Below, one piece after another: positions 45,647-53,249 of a DNA stretch of 64,000 nucleotides (position 1 is the first letter of the stretch; each line of letters opens with the position of its first letter). The stretch is from Rhodopseudomonas sp. BR0M22 (GTDB lineage Bacteria > Pseudomonadota > Alphaproteobacteria > Rhizobiales > Xanthobacteraceae), in contig NZ_QUMK01000001.1 of assembly GCF_010907035.1 (NCBI RefSeq), positions 62,001 to 126,000 of the forward strand, given 5' to 3'. The notes under the pieces are model-generated. The model did not search any database. It saw only the letters and a program-made list of their open reading frames with translations, and was not told where the DNA came from. A program made the position numbers and the translations under genes.

Positions 45647-45659
45647 CGCTCGTTCCCTA

Positions 45660-45777
45660 CGTCATTACCGGGCCTGACCCGCCTGCGGGATTGAAGCCCC
45701 TTCGGCGCGGCGAAGGCCCGGCAATCCATCATCTTGCGAAGAAGATCGATGCCCGGGTCAAGCCCGGGCATGACGGG
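45660..45777. repeat. Intergenic palindromic repeat, family 2 (copy D)
   Basis: About 118 bp. Left end cgtcattaccgggcctgacc and right end gggtcaagcccgggcatgac are inverted, and a gaagccccttcggcgcggcg insert extends it relative to the copy at 43298. It lies between glyA and nrdR. Confidence 0.8.
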
Positions 45778-45787
45778 CCGTTGGTCG

Positions 45788-47086
45788 TTACTGATAAATC
45801 GGGAAGCGGTCGGTCAATTCCTTGACCCGCTGCTTCACCGAGGCTTCCACCAGCGGGGCGCTGCCGCCTTCGGATTGCGCAATCGCGTTCAGTACTTCGG
45901 CGATGAAGTTACCAACCTGCTGGAACTCGGCGACGCCGAATCCGCGGGTGGTCGCCGCCGGGGTGCCGAGGCGCAGGCCCGAGGTCACGAACGGCTTCTC
46001 CGGGTCGAACGGGATCCCGTTCTTGTTGCAGGTGATGCCGGCGCGGACCAGCGCCTTCTCCGAGACGTTGCCCTTCAGCCCCTTCGGCCGCAGGTCGACA
46101 AGCATCAAATGGTTGTCGGTGCCGCCCGAGACCAGATCGAAGCCGGCGCCACGCAGCGTTTCCGCAAGTGCTTTGGCGTTTTCGACGACGTTCTTCGTGT
46201 AGACCTTGAAGTCGGGCTGCAGCGCTTCCTTGAACGCCACCGCCTTGGCGGCGATCACATGCATCAGCGGGCCGCCCTGCAGGCCGGGGAAGATCGCCGA
46301 GTTGAACTTCTTGGCCAGCGCCTCGTCATTGGTGAGAATCAGGCCGCCGCGCGGGCCGCGCAGCGACTTGTGGGTGGTGGTGGTGACGACATGGGCGTGC
46401 GGCACCGGCGAGGCATGGACGCCGCCCGCCACCAGGCCGGCGAAGTGCGCCATGTCGACCATGAAATACGCCCCGACGCTGTCGGCGATCTCGCGGAAGC
46501 GCTTGAAGTCCCAGGCGCGCGGATAGGCCGAGCCGCCGGCGATGATCAGCTTCGGCTTGGCCTCCTCGGCCAGCTTGGCGACCGCGTCCATGTCGATGAT
46601 CTGGTCTTCGCGGCGCACGGTGTAATGTACCGGCTTGAACCACTTGCCGCTCATGTTGACCGGGGCGCCGTGGGTCAGATGGCCACCGGCGGCCAGATCG
46701 AGGCCCATGAAGGTGTCGCCCGGCTGCAGCAGAGCCAGGAACACAGCCTGGTTCATCTGGCTGCCGGAATTCGGCTGGACGTTGGCGAAGCCCGCGCCGA
46801 ACAGCTTCTTGGCGCGCTCGATCGCCAGATTTTCGGCGACGTCGACGAATTCGCAGCCGCCGTAATAGCGGTTGCCCGGATAGCCTTCCGCGTACTTGTT
46901 GGTCATCACCGAGCCCTGCGCTTCCAGCACCGCGCGGCTGACGATGTTCTCTGAGGCGATCAGCTCGACCTCATGGCGCTGGCGGCCGAGTTCGCCGCGG
47001 ATCGCAGCGGCGATCTCGGGATCGGCCTGCTCGAGCGAGGCGGAGAAGAAGCTGTCGGGCGCGGACGCGGGGTTTGCTGTGCTCAT
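45788..47086 (-). CDS. glyA: Serine hydroxymethyltransferase
   Basis: A 432-residue PLP enzyme interconverting serine and glycine with tetrahydrofolate. The PLP lysine is in [17 protein letters not shown] (near residue 240). Also present are [20 protein letters not shown] and [17 protein letters not shown] near the N-terminus and [17 protein letters not shown]. The ATG at 47084-47086 (MSTANP) is preferred over one five codons upstream. It is the first gene of the minus-strand set. No glycine riboswitch is recognised in the leader. Confidence 0.97.
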   Translation of the reverse strand: MSTANPASAPDSFFSASLEQADPEIAAAIRGELGRQRHEVELIASENIVSRAVLEAQGSVMTNKYAEGYPGNRYYGGCEFVDVAENLAIERAKKLFGAGFANVQPNSGSQMNQAVFLALLQPGDTFMGLDLAAGGHLTHGAPVNMSGKWFKPVHYTVRREDQIIDMDAVAKLAEEAKPKLIIAGGSAYPRAWDFKRFREIADSVGAYFMVDMAHFAGLVAGGVHASPVPHAHVVTTTTHKSLRGPRGGLILTNDEALAKKFNSAIFPGLQGGPLMHVIAAKAVAFKEALQPDFKVYTKNVVENAKALAETLRGAGFDLVSGGTDNHLMLVDLRPKGLKGNVSEKALVRAGITCNKNGIPFDPEKPFVTSGLRLGTPAATTRGFGVAEFQQVGNFIAEVLNAIAQSEGGSAPLVEASVKQRVKELTDRFPIYQ

Positions 47087-47518
47087 GGGAAAAGTCTCCA
47101 CCGTCGCAGCCGGTTCATCGGGTGCGAGCGGTTACGGGATAGCGGTTCGGAAGCGGCGGCTGGGCCATAGCACATCCGCCCCCGCCGGCCAAGGACGCCG
47201 CCACATTTGCGGCCATGCGCCCCAGTCAGACCCAGATATGGTGGATGCGAGGAAGTTGCAGGAGGTCAATCCTCCTGGAACCCCTCCTTTTCTCCCGAAC
47301 CGCCCACGCGGACACGTCCCCCCGGCAGGGAGGGAGCGGGTTGGGGCGGCGAATCCGTGAGCCGGCGTTCTCGTGAGCAGACCGAGCACCGCACTTTGCG
47401 TTTGACGGAATCTCAACAGGAGCGCACCCCGACGCAACCAACGCAGATGGCTCCCCGCCGAAACAAACACTTCCCGGCCCTCGCCTCCGCACAGCCTGCA
47501 GATTGCCCGAGCCGTCCA
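47087..47518. other. Intergenic gap between glyA and the divergent gene at 47519
   Basis: Divergent promoters should lie here. The GC-rich block has a short hairpin, gaggtcaatcctcc (about 47263). I see no aptamer-like riboswitch, no tRNA and no convincing small gene. An open frame continuing upstream of 47519 has no conserved character. Confidence 0.4.
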
Positions 47519-48079
47519 ATGACGTTGATCGACAAATACGTGCCGTCATTCAGCTTCAACGAGCGCCACGCCGTCCTGGTCGATGCGCCGGCCGACAAGG
47601 TGCTGGCCGCGATTCTGACGTTCCGTCCGGAGGACGATCCGCTGTTCCGCGTGCTGATCACCTTGCGCGAACTGCCGATGCGCGCGAGGCGCTTGCTCGG
47701 TGGCAGCGAGACGTCGCCGAGGGTGTTCGGCATCGACGACTTCACCCTGCTCGAGCACGACGACCGCGAAGTGGTCTTCGGCCTGGTCGGGCAATTCTGG
47801 CGCCCCGATTTCGGTCTCGCCCGCATTCCTGACGGCGCTGCTTTCGCCGCGTTTCAGCGTGCCGGCTTCGTCAAGCTCGCGCTCAACTTCGCGCTCGCTC
47901 CGCAAAGCGACGGCCGCATTCGCCTGACGACCGAAACCCGCGCCTTCTGCCCCGATCGCCGCACCCGCCGGAAGCTGCTGCCCTACTGGTACGCGGTCCG
48001 TCCGTTCAGCGGCCTGCTCCGGCGCCGCATCCTGGCCGGTCTGAAACGTCGCAGTGAGGCTGCGAGAGTCAGCCACTAA
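47519..48079 (+). CDS. Conserved protein of unknown function, SRPBCC-like
   Basis: A 186-residue soluble protein. The pattern of alternating strands and a long helix, ending in YWYAVRPFSGLLRRRILAGLKRR, resembles the helix-grip (SRPBCC/polyketide cyclase) fold that binds hydrophobic ligands. Motifs include LTFRPEDDPLFRVLITLREL and LTTETRAFCPDRRTRRKLLP. The ATG at 47519 begins MTLIDKYVPSF. It is monocistronic. The fold suggestion is inferred from pattern, not a search. Confidence 0.6.
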   Translation: MTLIDKYVPSFSFNERHAVLVDAPADKVLAAILTFRPEDDPLFRVLITLRELPMRARRLLGGSETSPRVFGIDDFTLLEHDDREVVFGLVGQFWRPDFGLARIPDGAAFAAFQRAGFVKLALNFALAPQSDGRIRLTTETRAFCPDRRTRRKLLPYWYAVRPFSGLLRRRILAGLKRRSEAARVSH

Positions 48080-48293
48080 CGGGGCCATAACACCGCTGTT
48101 CGCATCAGCAAGGCTGATAGCCCGAATTGGTCAGCCGATGTCTATTGCTTTGCTCCAACGGGCTACCGTTGCAGACCAGTTGACCATTTCATGCCGCATG
48201 CGCGGAATACACCATCGGGCGAGCACAGAGCCTTTGTGAACTGACGACTGGTCCACGGCTGTGTGCACCGGCTGAACGGCACGGAGGGTTGCC

Positions 48294-48917
48294 ATGGAAG
48301 ACCGATGGCTCGCATGGGCGAAACAGCTTCAGGCAATTGCCTCGACAGGCCTGTCCTTCTGCAAGGACGAGTTTGATCAGGAGCGCTATGGCGAGATCGC
48401 ACACATCGCCAACAGCATGATAGCTCAGCTGGGGACTGTGCCGATCGAGCGGATCGAAGGCCTCGTGTCGGACTTCGCCAAGGGCTACGCCACACCCAAA
48501 GTAGATGTCCGTGGGGCCGTGATCGAGAAAGACAAGATCCTTCTCGTTCGCGAGAGGAGCGACGGGTGCTGGACACTTCCGGGCGGCTTTGCCGATGTCG
48601 GTCGCTCCGCGGCAGAAAACGTCGTGAAGGAAATTTGGGAAGAGGCCGGAATCGCCGTTTCCGCACGAAGCCTCTACAGCGTCCGCCACAAGGCAAAGCA
48701 ACCCTACGAGCCGGACGCGCGTGACTTCTATAAACTGTTCTTCATTTGCGAAAGAACAGATCTGACGGCTCCGTCAGCCCGCGGTGAAACAACCGACGTC
48801 GATTTTTTCCCGGCGGACCGCCTACCCAGACTCTCCCGCGGCCGCGTTGTCGAAAGCGATATCGAGGCTGCATTTGCGTTCCAGCGCGGCTCGTTGCGCA
48901 CAACCATCTTTGATTGA
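48294..48917 (+). CDS. Nudix hydrolase with N-terminal helical domain
   Basis: A 207-residue protein of the ADP-ribose/nucleoside diphosphate pyrophosphatase type with the N-terminal Nudix_N_2 domain (residues about 1-62; MEDRWLAWAKQLQAIASTGL). The Nudix box near residues 96-118 reads GFADVGRSAAENVVKEIWEE: relative to the canonical G-x5-E-x7-R-E, Arg replaces the first Glu and Lys the Arg. Similar departures occur in this family. The gene stands alone. The start has aggg-type site ggagggttgcc. Confidence 0.85.
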   Translation: MEDRWLAWAKQLQAIASTGLSFCKDEFDQERYGEIAHIANSMIAQLGTVPIERIEGLVSDFAKGYATPKVDVRGAVIEKDKILLVRERSDGCWTLPGGFADVGRSAAENVVKEIWEEAGIAVSARSLYSVRHKAKQPYEPDARDFYKLFFICERTDLTAPSARGETTDVDFFPADRLPRLSRGRVVESDIEAAFAFQRGSLRTTIFD

Positions 48918-49140
48918 GAATTGGCGATCATCGGAGCGCAGCAACGCGCAGGCTTACTCGTATCGATAGCGGTACGGCCACGCAAACGCTTAGCTCTAAG
49001 AAGAGACTTCGCCCTCCCCGCCGCAGCCACCGTCTGCGGGATCGATATCGCTCGCCGAGATGAATCTGCGACCTGAGCTCGGCGACTGGATCTCCGGCAA
49101 ATTCCGGATGTCGTTGTGCTCATCCGGGCTACCGCTGGAC

Positions 49141-49356
49141 TCACAACGTCTCCTGTTTCGCCCCGCATTCCTTGCAAGTGTAGGCAACCCGGCTGACGCC
49201 CTTTGGTGCCTTCACCTTGTTCGGCGCGCCGCATTTGCCGCAGGTGGCCATGATCACGGTATCGCCCTGCTTCACCGTGACGTTGCGGGTCGCCATCGCC
49301 TCGCGCATCAGCCGTTCGGCCTCTTCGCGCATCGCCTTCTTGTCCATGTCGTCCAT
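49141..49356 (-). CDS. Small zinc-ribbon protein
   Basis: A 71-residue protein. A charged helical N-terminal half (DKKAMREEAERLMREAMATR) precedes a rubredoxin-like zinc ribbon with two Cys pairs (ATCGKCGAPNKVK and YTCKECGAKQ). It probably binds one zinc and may interact with RNA or a protein partner. The function is unknown. It is monocistronic. Confidence 0.7.
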   Translation of the reverse strand: MDDMDKKAMREEAERLMREAMATRNVTVKQGDTVIMATCGKCGAPNKVKAPKGVSRVAYTCKECGAKQETL

Positions 49357-49620
49357 CGTCCGTTGTGTCGTTGCCCCGCGTTGTAGCGCAGCACGATGAC
49401 GGCGGCCGCATCAAATCCGCAGCGCCGGACGAAAATCAGTTGACAGCGGCGTTGCGCACCGCGCCTTCGCCTCGGCACTCGTCCGGCGACGCCTGCAGAG
49501 GTCACAGCCGCTTGCAGGGGCTCACCTCGCCGCCTCACAGCCTCTTGCATTGGGCGCCCGCCTCGCCAATCTCTGTGGTCCCACCCAACGATAATCCGAA
49601 CCACAAGACGGAGCCCTTGC

Positions 49621-50499
49621 ATGACCGACGCCCCCTACACGCCGCCATCCGTCTGGACCTGGGACAAGGAGAATGGCGGTAAATTCGCGTCGATCAACCG
49701 CCCGATCGCCGGTCCGACCCACGACAAGGAGCTGCCGGTCGGCAAGCATCCGCTGCAGCTGTATTCGCTGGCGACCCCGAACGGCCAGAAGGTGACGATT
49801 CTGCTCGAGGAATTGCTCGCCGCAGGCCACACCGGCGCCGAATACGACGCCTGGCTGATCAAGATCGGCGACGGCGACCAATTCTCGTCGGGCTTCGTCG
49901 CGGTCAATCCGAATTCGAAGATCCCGGCGCTGCTCGACCGCTCGGTGAACCCGCCGCAGCGCGTGTTCGAATCCGGCTCGATCCTGCTCTACCTCGCCGA
50001 GAAGTTCGGCGAATTCATCCCGAAGGATCCGGCCGGCCGCACCGAATGCCTGAACTGGCTGTTCTGGCAGATGGGCTCAGCCCCGTATCTCGGCGGCGGC
50101 TTCGGCCATTTCTATGCCTATGCCCCAGAGAAGTGGGAGTACCCGATCAACCGCTTCGCCATGGAGGTGAAGCGGCAGATGGACGTACTCGACCGCCGGC
50201 TCGCGGAGACTGAGTATCTCGCCGGCAGCGAATACTCGATCGCCGATATCGCGGTGTGGCCGTGGTACGGCGGGCTGGCCAACGGCGTGTTGTATGGCGA
50301 CAGCGCCACATTCCTGGATGTGGCGAGCTACAAGAACGTGCAGCGCTGGACCAAGGCGATCGGCGCCCGCCCCGCGGTGAAGCGCGGCCGTATCGTCAAC
50401 CGCGTCAGCGGCGATCCGTCGACCCAGCTTCACGAACGCCATGACGCCGGCGACTTCGAGACGAAGACGCAGGACAAACTCGAGGCTGCAAAGTCGTAA
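49621..50499 (+). CDS. yghU: Glutathione S-transferase, YghU-like disulfide oxidoreductase
   Basis: A 292-residue GST (Nu class) with N- and C-terminal extensions to the core. The thioredoxin-like N-domain has LYSLATPNGQKVTILLEELL, VNPNSKIPALLD and the ESGSILLYLAEKFG glutathione-binding block. The C-domain shows LFWQMGSAPYLGGGFGHFY and YSIADIAVWPWYGG. YghU relatives bind two glutathiones and reduce disulfide bonds. The gene is monocistronic, with a repeat beyond its end. Confidence 0.92.
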   Translation: MTDAPYTPPSVWTWDKENGGKFASINRPIAGPTHDKELPVGKHPLQLYSLATPNGQKVTILLEELLAAGHTGAEYDAWLIKIGDGDQFSSGFVAVNPNSKIPALLDRSVNPPQRVFESGSILLYLAEKFGEFIPKDPAGRTECLNWLFWQMGSAPYLGGGFGHFYAYAPEKWEYPINRFAMEVKRQMDVLDRRLAETEYLAGSEYSIADIAVWPWYGGLANGVLYGDSATFLDVASYKNVQRWTKAIGARPAVKRGRIVNRVSGDPSTQLHERHDAGDFETKTQDKLEAAKS

Positions 50500-50541
50500 G
50501 GGACGTCACCAAACGGACCGCGTGAGCGCCCTCTCCCTCCC

Positions 50542-50654
50542 ATCATTCCGGGGCGCGCGTAGCGCGAACCCGGAATCCCGAGATTGGCCGGGCGAGCGTT
50601 TCCACAAGCTCCAGATTCCGGGTTCGCTCACTAACGTGAGCGCCCGGGAATGAC
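50542..50654. repeat. Intergenic palindromic repeat, family 1 (copy B)
   Basis: A second copy of the element at 15686, with the same inverted ends (atcattccggggcgc / gcgcccgggaatgac) and the shared inner blocks acccggaatcccgagattg and agattccgggttcgctcac. It lies between convergent yghU and truncated-hemoglobin genes. Confidence 0.85.
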
Positions 50655-50676
50655 GGGCTGGAAGGCCGCGCCCGAA

Positions 50677-51078
50677 CTACACGCTGTGCCGAGGACTCGC
50701 GACTTTGCCTTGCGTCGTGGCGATGCCCATTTCAAAACTGTCGGCGATACGGCGGGCGCGGATGATGAATTCGGCCGCCAGTTCCGGGGCGAACAGCTCG
50801 GTCGCGGTCGCCTCGAACAGCTTCAGCCAGCGGTCGAAGTGTTCCGGTGCGAGATTGAGCACCAGATGCGGCCGCATCGGCCGCCCGCCGTAGCGTCCGG
50901 TCTTCAGCAGCATCGACGACCAGAAATCAGTGATCTGGGCGATGTGGTGATCCCAATCGTGGACCGCAGAAGCGAAAATCGGACCGATTACCTCATCGCT
51001 CCGCGCGCGGCCATAAAAGGTGCGCACCAGATGCGCGATCTGCTCGTCGGTGACGGCGTCCGAATGGGCAATGCTCAT
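50677..51078 (-). CDS. Group III truncated hemoglobin
   Basis: A 133-residue 2-on-2 globin of group III: LVRTFYGRARSDEVIGPIFA, HDWDHHIAQITDFWSSML and YGGRPMRPHLVLNL, where the last His is the expected proximal heme ligand. Lacks the glycine motifs of groups I and II, as expected. Such proteins bind O2 or NO and usually act in microaerobic or nitrosative conditions. It is monocistronic, 48 nt downstream of the secreted protein gene on the same strand. Confidence 0.9.
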   Translation of the reverse strand: MSIAHSDAVTDEQIAHLVRTFYGRARSDEVIGPIFASAVHDWDHHIAQITDFWSSMLLKTGRYGGRPMRPHLVLNLAPEHFDRWLKLFEATATELFAPELAAEFIIRARRIADSFEMGIATTQGKVASPRHSV

Positions 51079-51125
51079 GGCTTCGATTTACGCCACGACG
51101 CTGCTGCGCTCAAGCGCAGCCGGTC

Positions 51126-51692
51126 TCAGCTTGGCTTGCCGACTTCGAGCGCTTCCAGATCGCGTTCGAACAGCGGCAGTTGTTCGGCGGTGAACCGCCG
51201 GATCTGATCGTTGTTGGGGTGCAGCAGATAGCGTCGCATCACGTCGATGGTGCTGCGGAACATGCCGATCTGCTTACGCCGGAAATCGCTGACGAAGCGC
51301 TGGCCCACTGCGCCGCGCAGTCCGGCGAGTTCGTTGCTGATCACCGCGTTGGGGCGAGTGGGAAAATCTATCGCCAGCAGCGTGAAGGTGTTGAGCTTGA
51401 ACACTTCCTGGTCGCGTTCGCGGGCGAGCTGTGCTTGTGCGAAGGCAAACTGCCGCAACGCATCGTCGCCCCGCGAATCCGCGAGGCCCGCAACCTGAAC
51501 CTGAAACATATTGAACTGATGGAGATAGCGCAAAACGTCGGCGCCGTTCGGCGGCCAGCCGAACGCCTGCTTGATGCCGATCCACTCGATCAACGAGTGC
51601 TTCTGCGGCGTCTCCGCGGTGGCAACGACGCCCGTCATGATGACAATTGCCGGCAAGACCGCAACAAATCCCGCGATCAGCCGCATCATCAT
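51126..51692 (-). CDS. Secreted protein of unknown function (DUF4142-like)
   Basis: A 188-residue protein with a signal peptide cut after TA (about residue 27), then a four-helix-bundle-like region rich in Gln/Arg (FAFAQAQLARERDQEVFKL). The pattern recalls DUF4142 (ferritin-like periplasmic proteins) but ligand His residues are few, so it may be a degenerate relative. It is followed on the same strand by the truncated hemoglobin. Confidence 0.6.
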   Translation of the reverse strand: MMMRLIAGFVAVLPAIVIMTGVVATAETPQKHSLIEWIGIKQAFGWPPNGADVLRYLHQFNMFQVQVAGLADSRGDDALRQFAFAQAQLARERDQEVFKLNTFTLLAIDFPTRPNAVISNELAGLRGAVGQRFVSDFRRKQIGMFRSTIDVMRRYLLHPNNDQIRRFTAEQLPLFERDLEALEVGKPS

Positions 51693-51707
51693 CGATTCTC
51701 TGCCGTG

Positions 51708-51923
51708 CTACATCCCTGTGTAGCCAGCTTTCACTGGATCATTGCTGCCGTCAAGTTCCCGCAGATACACCAGACCGCAAACCGTGAGCCGATTGTCGTC
51801 GGTCTCCCCGGCTTCGACCAGCTTCCGAATGTAACGTTCCACCTTCGGCTTTGAATTTTCGGCTGCTTCCTTGTTGGTCAGCAGTCCATAGGTTTGGATG
51901 ACGCGGTCGATAGCGCGCTGCAT
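51708..51923 (-). CDS. Small conserved protein, unknown
   Basis: A 71-residue charged protein (MQRAIDRVIQTYGLLTNKEA, KPKVERYIRKLVEAGETDDN). No motif identifies a reaction. It starts 15 nt after the stop of the 75-residue gene on the same strand, and the secreted-protein gene follows another 15 nt after its own stop. All three genes look like one transcript. Confidence 0.55.
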   Translation of the reverse strand: MQRAIDRVIQTYGLLTNKEAAENSKPKVERYIRKLVEAGETDDNRLTVCGLVYLRELDGSNDPVKAGYTGM

Positions 51924-51938
51924 ATTGTCCCCTTTTCG

Positions 51939-52166
51939 TCAGGCCGCGATCTTCGCGGACTCAAAGCTCGAGATCGCCTTGTTGGCGAGTCGGATCGGAT
52001 TGGTTTCGCCGCGCTGAAACATTCTGACGATCGATTCCAGCAGCGCGTCGTGCGTCGCATCGGTGTCGGGAATCGAGCCGGTGCAGCGCAGATAGTTTGC
52101 CGCGATGTCGTAAGCCTTTCCGATCCGGTCCACGTTCATCACCCGAAGCCCTCGCTCGATCAGCAT
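51939..52166 (-). CDS. Small conserved protein, unknown
   Basis: A 75-residue helical protein (MNVDRIGKAYDIAANYLRCT, LLESIVRMFQRGETNPIRLA). No known domain is recognised. It is the first gene of a probable three-gene minus-strand unit with the 71-residue gene and the secreted protein. A purine-rich gagaa stretch precedes the start. Confidence 0.55.
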   Translation of the reverse strand: MLIERGLRVMNVDRIGKAYDIAANYLRCTGSIPDTDATHDALLESIVRMFQRGETNPIRLANKAISSFESAKIAA

Positions 52167-52247
52167 CGTTCTTCTCCAACGGCTTGCCGGGAGTTAAGCG
52201 TTTGCGGCGGCAATGGTTCCCTCCGGTTCCGGAATATTTGGCGGTGC

Positions 52248-52280
52248 AAAAACAAATCGGCCTCCCTTGTGGGGAGGCCG
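52248..52280 (-). terminator. Rho-independent terminator of the MarR gene
   Basis: A 9-bp stem (cggcctccc / gggaggccg) at 52258-52280; on the minus strand it is followed by atttgttttt. It lies about 100 nt past the stop of the MarR gene and ahead of the small-gene unit. Confidence 0.8.
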
Positions 52281-52380
52281 AGGACGACAGGTCTGGAGAC
52301 TGACAGCGCGCGGGCCTGCTTCTTGCGAGCAGCGGCTCGGCGGAAGCCGGCCGGCGTTGGCGCGTATGTCTTACGCGGCC

Positions 52381-52896
52381 TTACAGCCGATACAGGATCT
52401 GGTCGGTCCAGAACCGCTCGAGGCGGTGCAGCGACTTGTTCAGCGTGGCGAACTCCTCGCTGGAGATGCCACCGACCTGTTCCACCGTCTTGACGTGCTT
52501 CTGATACAGCGCCTCGACGATGTGGCGGACTTCCTGGCCCTGCGGGGTCAGGCGGATCCGCACCGAGCGGCGATCGACGCGCGAGCGCTGATGATCGAGG
52601 AAGCCGAGCTCGACCAGCTTCTTCAGATTATACGACACGTTCGAACCGAGGTAGTAACCGCGAGTACGCAGCTCTCCGGCGGTCAATTCCTTGTCGCCGA
52701 TGTTGTAGAGCAGCAGCGCCTGCACCGAGTTGATATCGGCGCGGCCGCGACGGTCGAACTCGTCCTTGATCACGTCGAGCAGCCGGCGGTGCAGCCGCTC
52801 CACCAAAGTGAGAGCTTCGAGGTAGAGCGGCTGGACCGGTGCGTTGGCTGCTGCGGGTGCGGTGGTCTCCGCCACCGTGGCGACTGCTTTGATCAT
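52381..52896 (-). CDS. ldtR: MarR-family regulator, LdtR-like
   Basis: A 171-residue winged-helix regulator: VQALLLYNIGDKELTAGELR, the wing-side TRGYYLGSNVSYNLKKLVEL (recognition helix) and RSRVDRRSVRIRLTPQGQEV. It matches the LdtR type that controls L,D-transpeptidase and stress genes in rhizobiales. The ATG at 52896 has a good site (ggggaagtgtc); an earlier in-frame start at 52965 has none. It is monocistronic. The gene symbol rests on resemblance only. Confidence 0.75.
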   Translation of the reverse strand: MIKAVATVAETTAPAAANAPVQPLYLEALTLVERLHRRLLDVIKDEFDRRGRADINSVQALLLYNIGDKELTAGELRTRGYYLGSNVSYNLKKLVELGFLDHQRSRVDRRSVRIRLTPQGQEVRHIVEALYQKHVKTVEQVGGISSEEFATLNKSLHRLERFWTDQILYRL

Positions 52897-53249
52897 GACA
52901 CTTCCCCTGTCGTCTTTTTTGATCGACTTATTCGACGAAACTTCTGTCTCGTCTGATAGGTCCACCTTAAGGGGCCGCTTTGAACATCAGCTTAAATAAG
53001 ACGATAAAGAGATCATGAATTTAAGACAGTGAATCGCGGATTAAGCCTGCAAATCAAGGGCTTTTTGCAACGTTTGATTCACGGATCGGCGCCGATTCAG
53101 GGCTTTCCGGCAAGGCCGTGTCGCATTTGAAGACAGCTTCGTTCGAATTTGAAAGATCTGCGTAACGGATCAGCCGCGCGGTGCGCGATCCGGTTAAGGT
53201 CTTCACAACCCTATCCGGACCGCGTTTCGATAAAATGCCGCGAGATTGT
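52897..53249. promoter_or_regulatory. Leader with CTTA/TAAG dyads
   Basis: A roughly 350-nt AT-rich gap upstream of the MarR gene. It contains ccttaagg (52965-52972) and cttaaataag (52991-53000, CTTA-AA-TAAG dyad), and further cttatt and tttaag half sites near 52927 and 53016. Such clustered dyads could be sites for autoregulation by the MarR protein. No gene is supported in the remainder. Confidence 0.4.

Noticed and set aside
47087-47518. Possible riboswitch in the glyA leader
   Set aside because: I could not find paired elements or conserved core sequences of glycine or other aptamers. The only hairpin is short.
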